From Acanthococcus lagerstroemiae (lineage: Eukaryota > Arthropoda > Insecta > Hemiptera > Eriococcidae): a stretch of 64,000 nt of DNA. The position numbers and the translations under genes are program-made. Numbering within the stretch: the first letter of the stretch is position 1; each line of letters begins with the position of its first letter. A model generated the notes under the pieces. That model saw nothing but the letters and a program-made list of their open reading frames with translations, was not told where the DNA came from and did no database searches. The stretch is from assembly GCA_031841125.1 (NCBI GenBank), contig CM063106.1, positions 2,790,001 to 2,854,000 on the forward strand. The letters are read 5' to 3'. This document shows positions 11,583 to 24,100 of the stretch, piece after piece.

Positions 11583-14500
11583 TATTAAAGAATAGGTTAC
11601 CCACTTTATTAGTTTAAGGTTCTTACTAGCAATAATCCCTTTTTCTACTCTCAGAGAATGTTATGCAGATTTTCGTAGAAACTAATGCCAGTTATTTATT
11701 TCCATTTGTACCGTCGCTAATGGCGCGTCTACGGTCAGTAACTCAGTATTATAGGCAAGTACCACCTTTTACGCAGTGAAGTAAAATCGAGCACGTTGAG
11801 CCCGAGTACTTTCGTGGGACATCTTTACCGCTAGTCGCAAATACCAAATAAGACGAACTATATATACGAGTACTGACAAACGGTAGCATTTCGGAAACCT
11901 ATCCAACCCTCTCGAATATTCAGTCAACCATTTCAAAACGCTCCGCAATGTCATCAAGGATACCTTTCTAGGCTGCCTGGCTACTCCATATCACTTACTC
12001 CGTCGAAATTAGTCTTTTCAAGTATCTATACCCATTTAAACTTACTAAACGATTTGAAATGTTATTTGAAAATCGTTTAATACACGGGAGCAGGGCATCT
12101 GCACGAAAAAATTACCTACACTATACTATAGGCTCACTAATAAATGCGCGATACTTTATAAAATATACATATCGAATGTCTATCGTCTATTTAACTGATT
12201 TGTTCCCTAGGAGTCATTTTTGTGTAAGTAATCAACTTCGGGTTCTTTTTTTAACGAAAATGTTTTCGGATAAACAAGAGAGTTTAGCTTACAATTGGAA
12301 GATAAAACCTAGATGGCAAACCTTCGCCAGTTTCGGAAAGCAATAATGCAGCCATCTTTCCTCCTTAGCGCTAGGCAATGGCGATAGACCATCGGTTTTT
12401 TCGTTCAATGCTATAATGCCCAAGTATATTTACAAAGCGATGAAGAAACATTTTTTTACTTTTTTTTACCATCTAAGTATCGCCTTTTGTGTGTATTCTT
12501 AATCACGCATAGGACTTTGGAGATAGTCAAAAACGCGTTGATCAACTTTGAATGCAACATTCGTTTCGCAATAAAGATTTCAATATTTTCTCCTATTTCG
12601 CCGTTACTTACTTCCGGAAAAACCGGAGATCATTTTTACGAAACGCAACGGTGTTCTAACCTTTTCTGTTAGGCTTGTGAAATCTGGAACGAGTATAGCC
12701 AACGTAACATACTCGATCGAAATAATAATTTTTTGCCTTCAATATACGAAAAAATTACAACTTTCAACTCTAATTTATAATCATTCCTAGAGTTTTCCAT
12801 ACCCATAGATAATAGATAAGTAAGGTTTTCTGTCATAGTAGCTTAAGGGATGAAATTTGAGTTATTACCCCCCTCCCACGACCGTTTAAAATATTTTTTT
12901 TTTTCATAAAAATATTCTTTTAAAAATATAACAAATATTCCTTGCTCCGCTCACAAATGAATATTTTTATCACTTCTAGTAATACATGGAATCCATCCCA
13001 TTGAGAATTCTGTTACCGAGCCTGGGTTCTATTATTGAATAAGTATGGCGAACTGAAAAGTCACCGTTACGATTCCGAGAGGGAGTCTTAGATGCTCGAA
13101 CTTAAAATTAAATTACCTAACAAATACGAACATCTATTGACATTTTCGGAAATAAATCAGTAGCTAAACAAAACTTAAGGTACAGTTTTGGTGTTGCAAA
13201 CGGTGAATATAAAATTGTACATCAACGCTATTTTCAGCGAAAATATTCTTCTGTTGATGACGAGGGAATCGAAAAATAAGTTACCACTAAATTTCAATAT
13301 GCTCATTACTACAGAAAATAAAACCATCAGGCTCCTATATAGCAGTGATGGCTTTACTTACTCTCGGGCAAATCACAAATAATGGGATAGCACCCGAAAA
13401 CGTTCTAGCAAAAATACAGACTGTTTCCAAGTAAAATATGTACAAACTTCAAGAACTATAGACAAATTTTACTCCTTTACACTTCAAGACTAGCTATTAG
13501 ATTTTTAGAATTTAAATGGTTTTCTGTACCAAATGAGTGTTACGTCCCCATCGTTCATATACTTGTACGTAAACTGAATGAACTTACAGCTTATTGTATT
13601 CTACTGCAATTTCTATCTCGTTGAAAATATTATGTAATTAACTAAAAATATTCCATTCATTTTGATGAACGTACTTTGATTGACAAATGATACAAACTTA
13701 GCCTATAAAAATCAATTCCTTAGAACGCGTTATTTCCTGCTCATGGTCTTCCGAAATTTCAAAAATCGATTCATATGCAAATTCAAAATTCTCGTGTCAT
13801 TCTCTCAGTAACACAAGTGTATACGAATATGAATTATAATCTAAAATGTACATTTTTTTTTAAAGGATAAAGACTTTGTTGAAAAATTTACCGATACTAT
13901 AAAGGCAACCCGGCTACCGGCCTAAGCTCATAGAAATACATATGATCTTTCGCGCATAATATGACAATACTCGACGAACTCTATCGAGTACGTATGCCTT
14001 TTGACTTTGGTGTTTTTAATTTTTTTTTTTTTTTAATGATTCAATTTATTTTGACGAATGTATCAAAGTTTCGTACTTCACCAAAACCCAAGTATGTTCG
14101 CATTTTCTACCCCTACAATGGGCTTTGTCCACAAGATATGTACTACTGACAAGTTTAGTGTTACGGCGTCTCAATTTATAACACTCCTTTCCGACTTTCT
14201 TGAATTTGTTTTCATCATTTTCAGCACCGACAAATATACGGAAGGTACTAAATAATACACCAAACGATAGAAAGGGATCCGAAGTGAATGTAATTGAAAT
14301 TGCAAAAACCATGTTTACCATCGTGAAAAACTGACTTGAGCGTGCACTACATAATTATGGCTTTCTACAAACGCATTTACCGACATTCCGTTCCAACATT
14401 ACACAAAAATAATTAAAATGCCGAATACATGAACCTCTATTCACATTATTTCGAATCCATTCTTTTATATTTCTCCCTTTTCTCATTCGTCTCTGTGGAA

Positions 14501-15330
14501 GTACAAGACGTATTGTATTGCAAACATTCTATCTTCAGAACCATATCTTTACCTATCTGTATGGGCCCACTTTAAATAACTAAACCATATACGATTGTAT
14601 TAACACAAAATTTCTGCATTTTACTTTAGGTAGGTACGTGTTGATAACCCCTTTATTCGTATCTTAATTATATATATTTTTTTTTTTAATCAAAATTTTG
14701 TTTTAACGCCGTTGTTTTTATAATATATATTGTGCGTGTACATTCTTGAGTACGATCCAGAAAGAAGCCAATTTAAATCTGTTTATGGACACATTTTTAC
14801 GTCTGTGTAATGTTACACATTTAAATTACAAAAATTCATTTTTCCTAATAATTCAGAAAATAAAATTTTTATATGAATCTTATAGAAACAAATTTCCAAT
14901 TGTTCTACGAGAATCGTTTGCATTATTCTTTTTATTAAATTAAAACAAACAAAAAAAAAAGACCAACTCTGGTTTTGAGCCTACATGACAGTCAACAGGT
15001 TTAGAAATTTGAAGAATTCTAAAAGCGTTACGTTCAAAGATACATATTATCCAAAATATTCTTTTCTTACGAATTCTACTTAACGATGATTCATTCTTCG
15101 GATAAGATATCACCATTCAACATTTATGTAAAAAATATTGATCAAGATAGTTACCTCAACAAGCAGGTTGGTGGTGAGAAACCCAATCAATTTTGGAAAC
15201 TCTCGAATTGATATAAAATTAAAAGTGACCCAGAGAGGGGGGGGGGGACTACCTTTAATTCAGTATCCATGCTGGAGTGTGAGTGAACTTGGTAAATTCT
15301 ATATGTAGGGTGTGCCAATTCACAATTTCT
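11583..15330. other. Stretch without recognisable genes
   Basis: AT-rich DNA with homopolymer A and T runs and one G-run (11 G, 15238-15248). Short open frames show no motif. Confidence 0.45.
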
Positions 15331-15334
15331 TTAT

Positions 15335-15400
15335 TCTTCTGTAGTCCAGAGCGCTTTCGGCTGTTATGACATCTTCAGTGGAGTACTAAGAAATTTCCAG
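15335..15400 (-). repeat. Retroelement-end-like motif with CTGAAGA...GAAA strings
   Basis: On the minus strand this reads TACTCCACTGAAGATGTCAT, then CCGAAAGCGCTCTGGACTAC. I associate this kind of CACTGAAGATG...CCGAAAGCG phrase with ends of dispersed elements in animal genomes, Penelope-like elements among them, but that is memory and not a match I could run. The strings CTGAAGA (15372-15378) and GAAA (15355-15358) fit the core consensus of hammerhead ribozymes. The required flanking stems are weak: only a 3-bp stem II (TGT/ACA) is visible and it does not directly abut GAAA. A ribozyme is therefore only a possibility. Confidence 0.25.
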
Positions 15401-16709
15401 TATTTCACCCGATAGGTCTTCGAAAGTCCCCCGCTAATTAGCCTCACTCTTTACAAATGATTCAGCCTCCCAGCTCACATCCCTTTCCCTTTCCTCAAAC
15501 CCGTCTTGTGTTGAAAAATGATTTGCATAGAACAACTTGCAAGTGAACGGTTTTCGTTAAGTGAAAAGTTTTGGCCCCCAAAGAAAGTCAAACACCTATA
15601 TGAAAAAATTTTCCATTTCTATATCTACTTATACTTTAAAGTTCTCCGAGCTTATCAGGTCGCCGGACACGTTGACTACGTACTTATTACAAAGAGTGCA
15701 AGCCGAAACCATAAATCAACGTTATGAGTAACTGATGTGTGGTACTGATAAGAAACTTCGGTCGATTGTGCACAAATAGGAAAAATAAAATCGATGTACA
15801 TATGTCAGCGGGCCTGGTAAAATAAACTCGGGAACCAAATTCGGGCAAACTAGTTTAAAGATCGCTGATGGATGCAACGGAGTAAATTCAATTCGCGCAT
15901 TATTTGGGGCGATTTTCTTCGATTTTGGTCGTGCACGAGCTTCAACTAACGTGATAAAAGCTTTTAATTGCCGAATTTGAAGTAGCGTTAGAAAATACCT
16001 TTGGTAATTTGACCTTTTTCCGACCATTCCGCAACATTCTTCGTTAGAAAACAAAGCAACCAAAAACGAAATATGACTCGAGGGAAACATCTACTTTCCA
16101 AAAATAAAACTTCTTGTGGAGGGTAAAAAATATTCGACTTGATTCGTTAGCATCAATAAGCAATTAATTACTCGCTACATAAGGAGGAAGACTCGATCCC
16201 TGGTCCGTTTTTGCGTTTCAACAATAACAAGATCTAATGCAATATATCATCCAGTATAATCATCTCGAAATCCGTTCCATTACTAGACATTATCAACACC
16301 TCGTTTAAGGTTGGGATGCCTAGAATCGCATCTGTCACGTACACGAAACGATGAAGAGGCCCCCATTACTTCCGATGAGTAGGTATCCTAATAATATACC
16401 TATGCTTCATTTAAGTGAAGAGGTGCTGTACCACTGAATTTTCAGCCTTCTCGGGTGAAACTCTTCGCTATCAGAAGAAAGACTATGAGAACGATGAATG
16501 AGATACCTATGAGATTTTACAAGTTTGTCACGAATTGAAGAATTTCTCAAAAGCACCAACGGATCTGATCAACTGGATCATCATAAATGGACGAATAGTC
16601 ACGAGAGGAATAGGATAATAAAATCATTCCTACTGTTAGGATTCGATATCCGTTATCTCTACTATATTCAATCGAATCTTGTCGCTTTCATACCTATTGA
16701 GTTTTAAAA
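15401..16709. other. Stretch without recognisable genes
   Basis: One minus-strand frame (15722-16090) is open for 122 codons but has no recognised motif, no supporting splice sites and composition like its surroundings. I do not call it a gene. Confidence 0.4.
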
Positions 16710-16824
16710 ATGTTTTCACCGAAAGTAGTTCCTAATGTTCGTTGCGCATCTCGTCTTTTCTCATGCTCCTTGTATGCAACACCTACATCCGAGGATAACT
16801 TGGGAGTGGATCATATGCAGGATG
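16710..16824 (+). CDS. Candidate first coding exon, mitochondrial-presequence-like
   Basis: An ATG in context TTTTAAAAATG opens a frame starting MFSPKVVPNVRCASRLFSCS. The first 24 residues contain no acidic residue, several basic and hydroxylated residues, and an RCASRLFS stretch, typical of mitochondrial import presequences. After 38 codons and one base the frame meets a strong donor (GATG|GTAAGA, intron from 16825), and 63 nt later there is a good acceptor (ATATCGTTTCAG|GTC, ending 16887). If that acceptor is used, the frame ends after about ten codons (stop at 16917-16919), so either another acceptor is used, the exon belongs to a decayed copy, or this is chance. I do not recognise the mature protein. 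No downstream exons were found. Domain and splice reading are inferences from sequence patterns. Confidence 0.25.
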
Positions 16825-17476
16825 GTAAGAATTTGACGCTAGTGGGACCGCATCAAAGTGATCGAACTGTGTTATATATCGTTTCAGGTCGCACCCTCTA
16901 TCACTGCTATCGCCTATAATAGCTGCTGCGTGATTCATCGTTGAAAAGAGGAGGAAGGAGAGTTAAGTTCTTAGCCACAGGGTCATACACATTCTGCTTG
17001 CATGAAGATCCAAACTGAAAGCGCCTCACAACACATCATCATTCTATATGTAGATTGTTCGCTGTGTGAAAGGCTATCAAATGCGAACGTAGGTAGCCGT
17101 TCATCTTCTTTTCAACGATGTTTCCATTAACGCACATCGCGTACAAATAATGTTTCAACATACATATGTAAATCCTGTTATCACAATCGTATCTGTGGAT
17201 CTGTGAACGGTGGCGACGGAATTCCGAAATCGAGAAATTTAGCCGGATCAATTTTGGACAACTAGAGCGCGTAATACCCATTTATATAATATAGGTACAT
17301 ATAGATACTCGTAATATGTTCCCAGGCGGGCAGGGTCGCGGCCACGGTCTCGGTCTCGATCTGTTTAGTCTCGAAGCACATATGAACAAACGATCGCACT
17401 AGACGGTGACGACGGACGAAATATATACGTCTACGAGTACAAGCGAGTAATTGGCTGTCAAAAATGAACGTCTTAC

Positions 17477-17828
17477 CTGCGACGCACACAGACCAGTTGT
17501 TGCAGAACTATCCAGAAACGATCACGCAATGCAACGAAACAAATTTATATACTCGTTAATTCGAAAAACACACGCAACATAAAATATACCTGCGTAGGAT
17601 TTATTCGCGAACTATACAACCACGAGCAACTATTTATAACAATTTTCGTTATTAAAATTCGTAACACGAAAACACGAATAAGAAATACACGGATCGAAGA
17701 AAACGCAAATTCTACGCGAAAATTAAGGACGAACGCGCCAAAATATATTTCACAAAAATTGCTACGATCGACACCGATAAATTCGAAGCAGTATCGCTTT
17801 ATCGCGAGTCAGTTACGGAAGACGTACT
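17477..17828 (-). ncRNA. Candidate 5' untranslated exon of a minus-strand gene
   Basis: The type used here means transcribed but not coding. On the minus strand an insect initiator-like TCAGTAC (17830-17824) is followed by about 350 nt of CG-containing, ATG-poor sequence that ends in a near-perfect donor, GCGTCGCAG|GTAAGA, with the intron beginning at 17476. The combination of initiator, untranslated-leader composition and consensus donor is what supports it. No acceptor or coding exon further along the minus strand (below 17476) was identified, so the gene is unknown and its coding part may lie beyond reach of eye-reading or outside the window. It runs against the candidate exon at 16710-16824; if both are real they are convergent or nested. 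Confidence 0.35.
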
Positions 17829-18110
17829 GACGCTAGCATTCCGAAACCTTCTTGCACTATGATAAATACCGCCGCCGTTTCGAAACGACCGTCAGAGCGC
17901 GCTCAAAATCGTTCTCAAGACCTGGGAAAATTCAGACTCTCCGAGAACAGCCTCCTCGTCCTCGTCCTCGTCGATTTTCGAATTGTAGCGCTTCTCGCTT
18001 CTCTAACGTCGAAGTCGACATACGATTCGACGAAAATTTTCGCTTTCTCGTCGACGCCGCCGACCACCAGAAGCGGAACTGCCGGCACAGTTTACTCTGA
18101 GTGTGTGCGT
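17829..18110 (-). promoter_or_regulatory. Candidate promoter region of the minus-strand transcript
   Basis: Compared with the AT-rich surroundings this segment is dense in CG dinucleotides, including TCGTC/GACGA runs at 17955-17985. It ends at an initiator-like TCAGT at 17830-17826. A weak TATA-like GGTATTTATC (minus strand, about 17862-17871) lies about 40 nt upstream of the putative start, which is far for a true TATA box. A plus-strand frame of 158 codons (17859-18335) overlaps it but has no motif and is probably a by-product of the CG-rich composition. Confidence 0.3.
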
Positions 18111-18335
18111 GTGCAATACAATTCTACTCGTAGATTCTACGCGAGTACGAGTAAGTACGAAAATTCACAACGCTATGCCGTATTAAGCCGTGCGAATCAT
18201 ACAGCTCCGCACCGAAATTTAATGTTGTTCTCTAATTATACGTACAGTAAGTACGTATATAACAAGAATCGGGAGGTCAAGGCAAATGCCATATCAGTAG
18301 GTGACATCTTAGGCAAGAAAATAGAAACTGCATAA

Positions 18336-19600
18336 TGACGAGCCTTTCGAAAATCGTGACTTTTTTTAATCTATTATCGAGTTGTATAGAAATACGCGTT
18401 TCGTAAAAATAATCTCGATGATAATGACACTGCAAAAAGCTATTCTTGAATACATAATATGTAGTGCTAGATTAGCAACTTTTGAGGCCCGTGCACCCAC
18501 ATTTAACGGACCCTTTTATATTCCCTCGTCTCTTTGAAATACTCATATCTTTTTTTTTTTTCTAAAAGTGTTCTATAATATCAGGTATTATTGGAGGCTT
18601 TGTTCCCCAGTCTCTTTGCCACCAAAATATTGACCCGCGCTTCCCTCTTGACGGCCCTTTTTTGAAGGCAAATCCTTTGTATTTTAAAGGCATAAAAGTT
18701 GTTGAAAATTAACACGCTTATTTAACCTGACTGGCGAGCTTGTTATTTCGAATTCTAACAGATTTTTTTTTCCTTCTTAAGCGGCGGCGAAAAAGAAATA
18801 GGTTTGTAGTACATAGAAATACAGATTGTGTTGTGGATGGGGGGAAGGAAGGAGGCATGCAACAGTTTTCAAAATAAGACACGTAAGTATTTATTTCTCA
18901 AATTCGTTTACCTTTTTTTTCTTTCTTCGAAACACAGAGATTTGGCAGTAATGAAGATATATTATTTTGAATCAAAAACACACATCAATATAAATATCAT
19001 AAAAAAATTTCTAAATATTTTACCGTTTCATATCTGCACGTATACCTACTACCTACTACTGTTCATCTTGGAAGGAAGAATACAGGAAGATATCTGCCTG
19101 GGTTTTCCCGATATATATGTGTAAGATTAACCAACATTAATCTGATCGTCTCAATAGATGACCCGGGGAAAGCCAGTCGCATTTACGCCAATTACGATAA
19201 TAGTGTAGGTAACTAATAATCGTGTCAAAATGTGAACCGTTTCAAGTTATTCGATGTTTAATGTTACATTCACGAGTCCACGGACGTTTAGTCCGGCTCA
19301 ATCATTGTAGTTCGCAAAGCGACTTTTATTTTCGATTTTTTTATATTCACGAATTAAACATCGATTTTTTAGTTTCTTTGCCGCTTCTTTCGAGACGCTT
19401 GCCGATCTTATATAAATATGTACAAATATGTACATGCGTAAACAGGCGGAGATGTGTATAACTCTGCTTATCTCCTTACGATAAGCGGAGGGATCTGTTT
19501 TTCGATGACGTAACGAACTAGCTTCAACGAACCTTAGCGACCGGTTAGCTGGCCTATGCCTTTTACGTTGCAAGGACGTGTATACGAATTTTTCAGTACA
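18336..19600. other. Stretch without recognisable genes
   Basis: AT-rich, with a C-rich patch at 18480-18670 that contains two loosely similar pieces (GGCCCGTGCACCC... and GACCCGCGCTTCCC...). No element boundary could be drawn. Confidence 0.4.
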
Positions 19601-19602
19601 TA

Positions 19603-19630
19603 CAGTGGGTCAAAAAAGTATTTGAACACC
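19603..19630 (+). repeat. Left terminal inverted repeat of the Tc1-like element
   Basis: Starts CAGTGGGTCAAAAAAGTATT directly after a TA. It matches the right end inverted with two differences, at repeat positions 8 and 23. Confidence 0.93.
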
Positions 19631-19884
19631 ACCAAAAATACAAAAAAAGGGGAGAGATAGGTTTCCGGGTAAAAGAACAGAATGTCTGACGTGTAGAGAA
19701 TCACCAAAAATTGTTAAGTGCAGCAGACTATTACCAAAAACAAAAAATCAGCATTGCAAGAGGCAAAAAAGAAGAAAACTATCGCAAAAAAAGTATTTGC
19801 ACGCGCAGAAACGGATGATTCACGCGTGCAGGTTTGAACTTGAAAAGGCTCGTCAACCTAATTGTAGTAAGAAATTAAAGCGTG

Positions 19885-20988
19885 ATGTCGCCGAAGACTT
19901 CTGAAATATCACCACCTGTACGTTCTCGGATTGTTACCTTACATGAAAAAGGTCAGAGTTATCGCGAAATTGCCATGAAAGTTGGGTTTACATTTTCTAC
20001 AGTACAGTATGTAATCAAACGATTTCAAGCCACATAAACAATCGAAAATGACGCTAGTTCAGGGCGACGAAAAAAACTAAAACCGACCCACGAAAGATCT
20101 CTTGTACAAGAATCGCGAGAAAATCCATTTCGGAGCGTCCCAGCATTTGCCGATGATCTCGCATTTACATCAGGAATAAGAGTTCACCCTCAACCTGTAC
20201 GGAATGTGCTTCATTCAGCTGGTCTTCATGAAAGATGTCCTTGTAAGAAATCGTTTATTTCCGAAGCCAATCGAGTCACGTTTAGAATTTGCGAAAGCGT
20301 ACGTAAACAAACCCGAAACCTTCTGACAATCAGTTTTATTCTCAGACGAAAGTAAATTCAACTTATTTGAATCAGATGAAGGTGGATATATGTATGGCGA
20401 AAAGCGAACACAGAGCTGCGTCTCGAGAATTTAAAGACTACCGTCAAGTACAGAGGTGGCAAGATGCTTGTGTGGGGGTGTATGGCAGCCAGCGGTGTGA
20501 GTAGTCTAGTCTTCATTGAAGGAAACGAGACAGCCGTCATGTATACATATATAGGCATATGGCGCAAAAATTTGAAGAGCAGCGCCCGCAAAGTAGGCTT
20601 GGAGGAGTCCTTTATTTTTCAACAGGACAATGATCTCAAGCATACTGCACTAAAAACCCGTGAATGGCTGCTCTGTAACGCACATCGTCGGCTATTTACC
20701 CAACCACAATCGCCGGACTTGAATGTAATCGAAAATGTATGGAGTTTACTAGAAGTGGAAGTACGTAAGAAGAAAATATCCAACAAAGGAGATCTGAAGA
20801 TGGCCCTCCAAGCGGCGTGGTCAAACGTTTGTCCCCGGGTAACAGCAAATTTAGTTGAGCCAATGCCGCCACGTTTGCTAGCGACAATGTACATGCAAAA
20901 GGAATGCATACCAAATATTAATCTCCTGTTTTTTGAAGTGATGCTAGTTTATTTTTATGTTTTCCCGTTATATTCTGTTGGTGTGTGA
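19885..20988 (+). pseudogene. Tc1-like transposase pseudogene
   Basis: From ATG 19885 the N terminus (MSPKTSEISPPVRSR...) contains a helix-turn-helix with YREIAMKVGFTFSTV, the DNA-binding half of Tc1 transposases. The frame is broken by a TAA at 20035-20037, where related proteins have a short TGTIEN-like linker. A shift near 20278 moves the coding sense to another frame, that frame carries a TGA at about 20324 at a position normally tryptophan, and a second shift near 20390 returns to the first frame. The catalytic parts remain readable: SDESKF (first D), FQQDND (second D) and SPDLNVIENVW (E). There are exactly 34 residues between the second D and the E, defining DD34E. The C-terminal half (20464-20988, 174 codons) is open. 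The enzyme family cuts and pastes the element at TA sites; this copy is dead through two stops and two frameshifts. Confidence 0.93.
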
Positions 20989-21136
20989 GGTTAGGTATAT
21001 TTTCTTTTTTTTCCTCTAATTCGAGGCTGTGATTTGTTTCTTTCGGAATAAAATATTTTCATCTACTTTCTTTTTTATTTAATGAATTTTTCCGGATCCT
21101 AAGTCGTTCCCCTGCAGTCTTGCATCCTTTTCTCGA

Positions 21137-21164
21137 GGTGTGCAAATACTTTTTTGGCCCACTG
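21137..21164 (-). repeat. Right terminal inverted repeat of the Tc1-like element
   Basis: Read on the minus strand it begins CAGTGGGCCAAAAAAGTATT and is followed outward by TA at 21165-21166. Confidence 0.93.
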
Positions 21165-21166
21165 TA

Positions 21167-24100
21167 TATTCACCCACATCTGGCATATTTTTTATGAATC
21201 CAAGTACCACGTCCGTTTTCTGTTGAGCGTTGTTAAACCAAAATATAACCAATGTTCGTAGAAAATAGGACGGGTGTCCTAAGGGGACTTAATAAAGATC
21301 ACTGCTAATATTGGCGTCAAATTCCATAGGAATTGTACATGTTGTCATAGGACCGCTGAAAGACATACCTAAAGATCAATTTTAAGATTTGAGCCCACCT
21401 GTCACACCTCACTGGTTCCATAATTGTGGAGAAAAGTAGTTAAAATCGAAGTATAGCTTATAATTAGCCTTCTACGTATAATCCAAAACGTAAATTGGCT
21501 ATATCGAAAACTGAAGATCTTCATATTTTCCACCACAAAAAAGATATCTTGCAGTTTTTTCGTGTTCATCCCAAAAATACTGCTTGTAAAAAAGGTCACA
21601 GTAACCCTGTATAAGGCCATCTATTAACACAGACCTTATGAGATGAGAGTGTCGAAAATTTCTTAAATTTTCGACTTTAACTCCGTGTTTACGTTTTTTT
21701 TTTTTTTGTTTTTTTTTCATGTCTTTGAAGATTACGTCGTGTGATACCAATTTGGTGACAGTAATAGAGACAAAAATACTTGCGGCTGGTAACTAATGCC
21801 TGCAGGATCGGGTAAATACGAAGGAAAGAAACTTATAACTCGGCATTAGTTTTCGTGAAGTTTGAAATATAGTTTCATGTAAAAATCAGCGCAAATTTTC
21901 TCTAGAAAAACACGAGTAACATTCAAGAGGTAGAAGCGACAACGATGGAAATACTGGTCAGTCAGTCAGGATATCTAAGGAATTTAGGAATGAATTCTCG
22001 CAAAACGATTCGGACAAGTCTTGCCAAGAATCAAAACCGACACTTGCCATTTTACTCGAAGTGCGCTAATAGGCAAAACACTGAACGTGGGTGCAGAAAT
22101 ACCTTTTGCTGCATCGTGTGTAGTATATAATATCTATGTATCTAATGTTTGGGGAAAATCTGTCGCGCAATCGACTGTGCGATAATGGTTACAGTCGCTT
22201 AAATTGAAGGGGACATTCGGCAAGTATCACTTTTGATTCTCACTTGGCCGTTGCAAAAAATGAAAATTGTTCCGAATTGGATATGAAAAGAAGGAAAGTG
22301 TAGTAATGTAATGCGTTTTAGAACGAAAATAAACGTGTATATCATACTACGCTGGATTAAATAAAATAAAATTTTCACTACAAATGAAAATGTTAGAATC
22401 AAAGCCAACACTTGCCAAAAAGAAGAAAATAAATGAAAACAACGTTAGGGCGCGTGCTGATAAAGCAAAAAAAGTGCTACAAAAATGACAAAGCAAGTAG
22501 CAATCGCAGATAATTTTAGGCGAATACCTTATTTTTCAGATTTCCTTGTGATGAACATCCTGTAGTACTTTTTTCTTATCTGTCAGCGGGTGTCCTATTT
22601 GAAATTTATCGGGTCATAGCCTACTGGCCATTTGCTAAAACATCAGTTGAATGCCTGTTTTTTGTTGTTGTTTTTTCATTTAACTTCACTGAATTTGCAG
22701 TAAATATCTATATGTATTAACTTGAACTCTGTTTTCAATTACTGTTTCTGAATTTACAACCTAAGCATTATACTGCTTTTTGCCCTTTGTGCTTAACAGA
22801 AATATATTCGTTCAACTGTTCAACTGAATTCCTCTAATTCTCTCCTTATCAATCTATCATTGAAATTTTCAATACGAAAAATAATGTTCCCTTGGCAAAC
22901 TGAAAACAGCATTTATCTGTTGTAAGATTTTAGTTAATGATACCCTTCTTTTGTTCACTTTTCATTCATAGAGCGAAGCATGGCTTTATCAGATGGCTGG
23001 ATGACTTCGAAGAACTATTAACTTCTTAGCGCGAACGAGGGTATGTATAAACATATACTCGAGCCAATACGCACTAATAAAGAAAAATTTTTGAAAGCTG
23101 AAAATGAGCCGTAACGAAAACACGATCAGTCGGTAATAAATAATGGTTTTATTTATAAAAATCAAGATACAATACGGTGAGTTAGTTATGTGTAGAACAC
23201 GAACCAAATACCGATAAAAATAGAGTAATATATTTCAGCTCGAAAGCCTGTTCAACAAATTTTAACTAGAACTTATTCGCAAATTTTATCCAGTAATGTC
23301 CCCATTTTTACTTCGTCGATTAGGAAACTATACCTACCTGTAAGGAAAGTTGTTTTCTTCTAAATTCCTCTCCAACAATCATCGATTTTCTTTCTTTTTT
23401 TCGTGAATGTTTTAGTCTATAGTCTGCATTAAACGAGACTATCGACAGAAATATTAATTTAAGCTTTACTAACGTTTTATGAATTTAGGATCCACTGCTT
23501 ATTTGGTCTACCCTGTTATGTTAGTTTTTTCCAGGTTGAAAAGATTTTGGCCGATTTTTCATCGTTGAACGAACTTATTATTACGTAGTTGCGAATAGAA
23601 CACTTTTTAGAGTATTATGTGTTTAATCCTCTTTGCTGCTTGCTGTTTGTTCCTTCATTTTCTGAGACCGTAATTCACAATCTGAGTTTCATTTCTGAAG
23701 CAGTCCTGACGATAATAATCCAAAAAATTCTAATTCCTGATACCTTTTCATTTCCACAATCAGTATCAATTAAATAGTAATTTTACGGTGTACGTATACA
23801 TTGAATGAGGACACCTAATATCCGGATAAGAATTTTAAGGACATAATAAAACAATTTATAAGCTAGCAAGAAAGGCGATGGAATCCAGTTCTAGGATCTA
23901 GATAGAAGTCGTGTGGCGCTCGGTGAGCAGCTTAACAGATTCGTGTGCCAAAATAAATATTCTACGAGCGTTATTCTTAACATCTGTGACATTTATAGTC
24001 GGACTTCGATTATGTTACATAAGTTGCGTCTATTCATCTAGTGGACAAGTGACTTCAAGTGGGAACAGTTTTTAACTGTAGTTCACAACACTCGAGTATC

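Larger units (their letters stand above)
19603..21164 (+). mobile_element. Tc1-like (DD34E) DNA transposon, 1562 bp, full-length but inactive
   Basis: Both ends are intact: 28-bp terminal inverted repeats at 19603-19630 and 21137-21164, beginning CAGTGGGYCAAAAAAGTATT, with 26 of 28 positions identical. Each end is flanked by TA (19601-19602 and 21165-21166), the target duplication of Tc1/mariner elements. An inner copy of the repeat core (CAAAAAAAGTATTTGCAC) lies at 19785-19802, about 180 bp inside the left end, suggesting the inverted-repeat/direct-repeat arrangement of some Tc1 elements; the matching inner copy on the right is not clear. The central part encodes a mutated transposase, so this copy cannot make a functional enzyme, though its ends could in principle be mobilised by a related active element. 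Confidence 0.95.

Noticed and set aside
17859..18335. 158-codon plus-strand open frame
   Set aside because: Covers the CG-rich candidate promoter; residue content follows base composition and no domain is visible.
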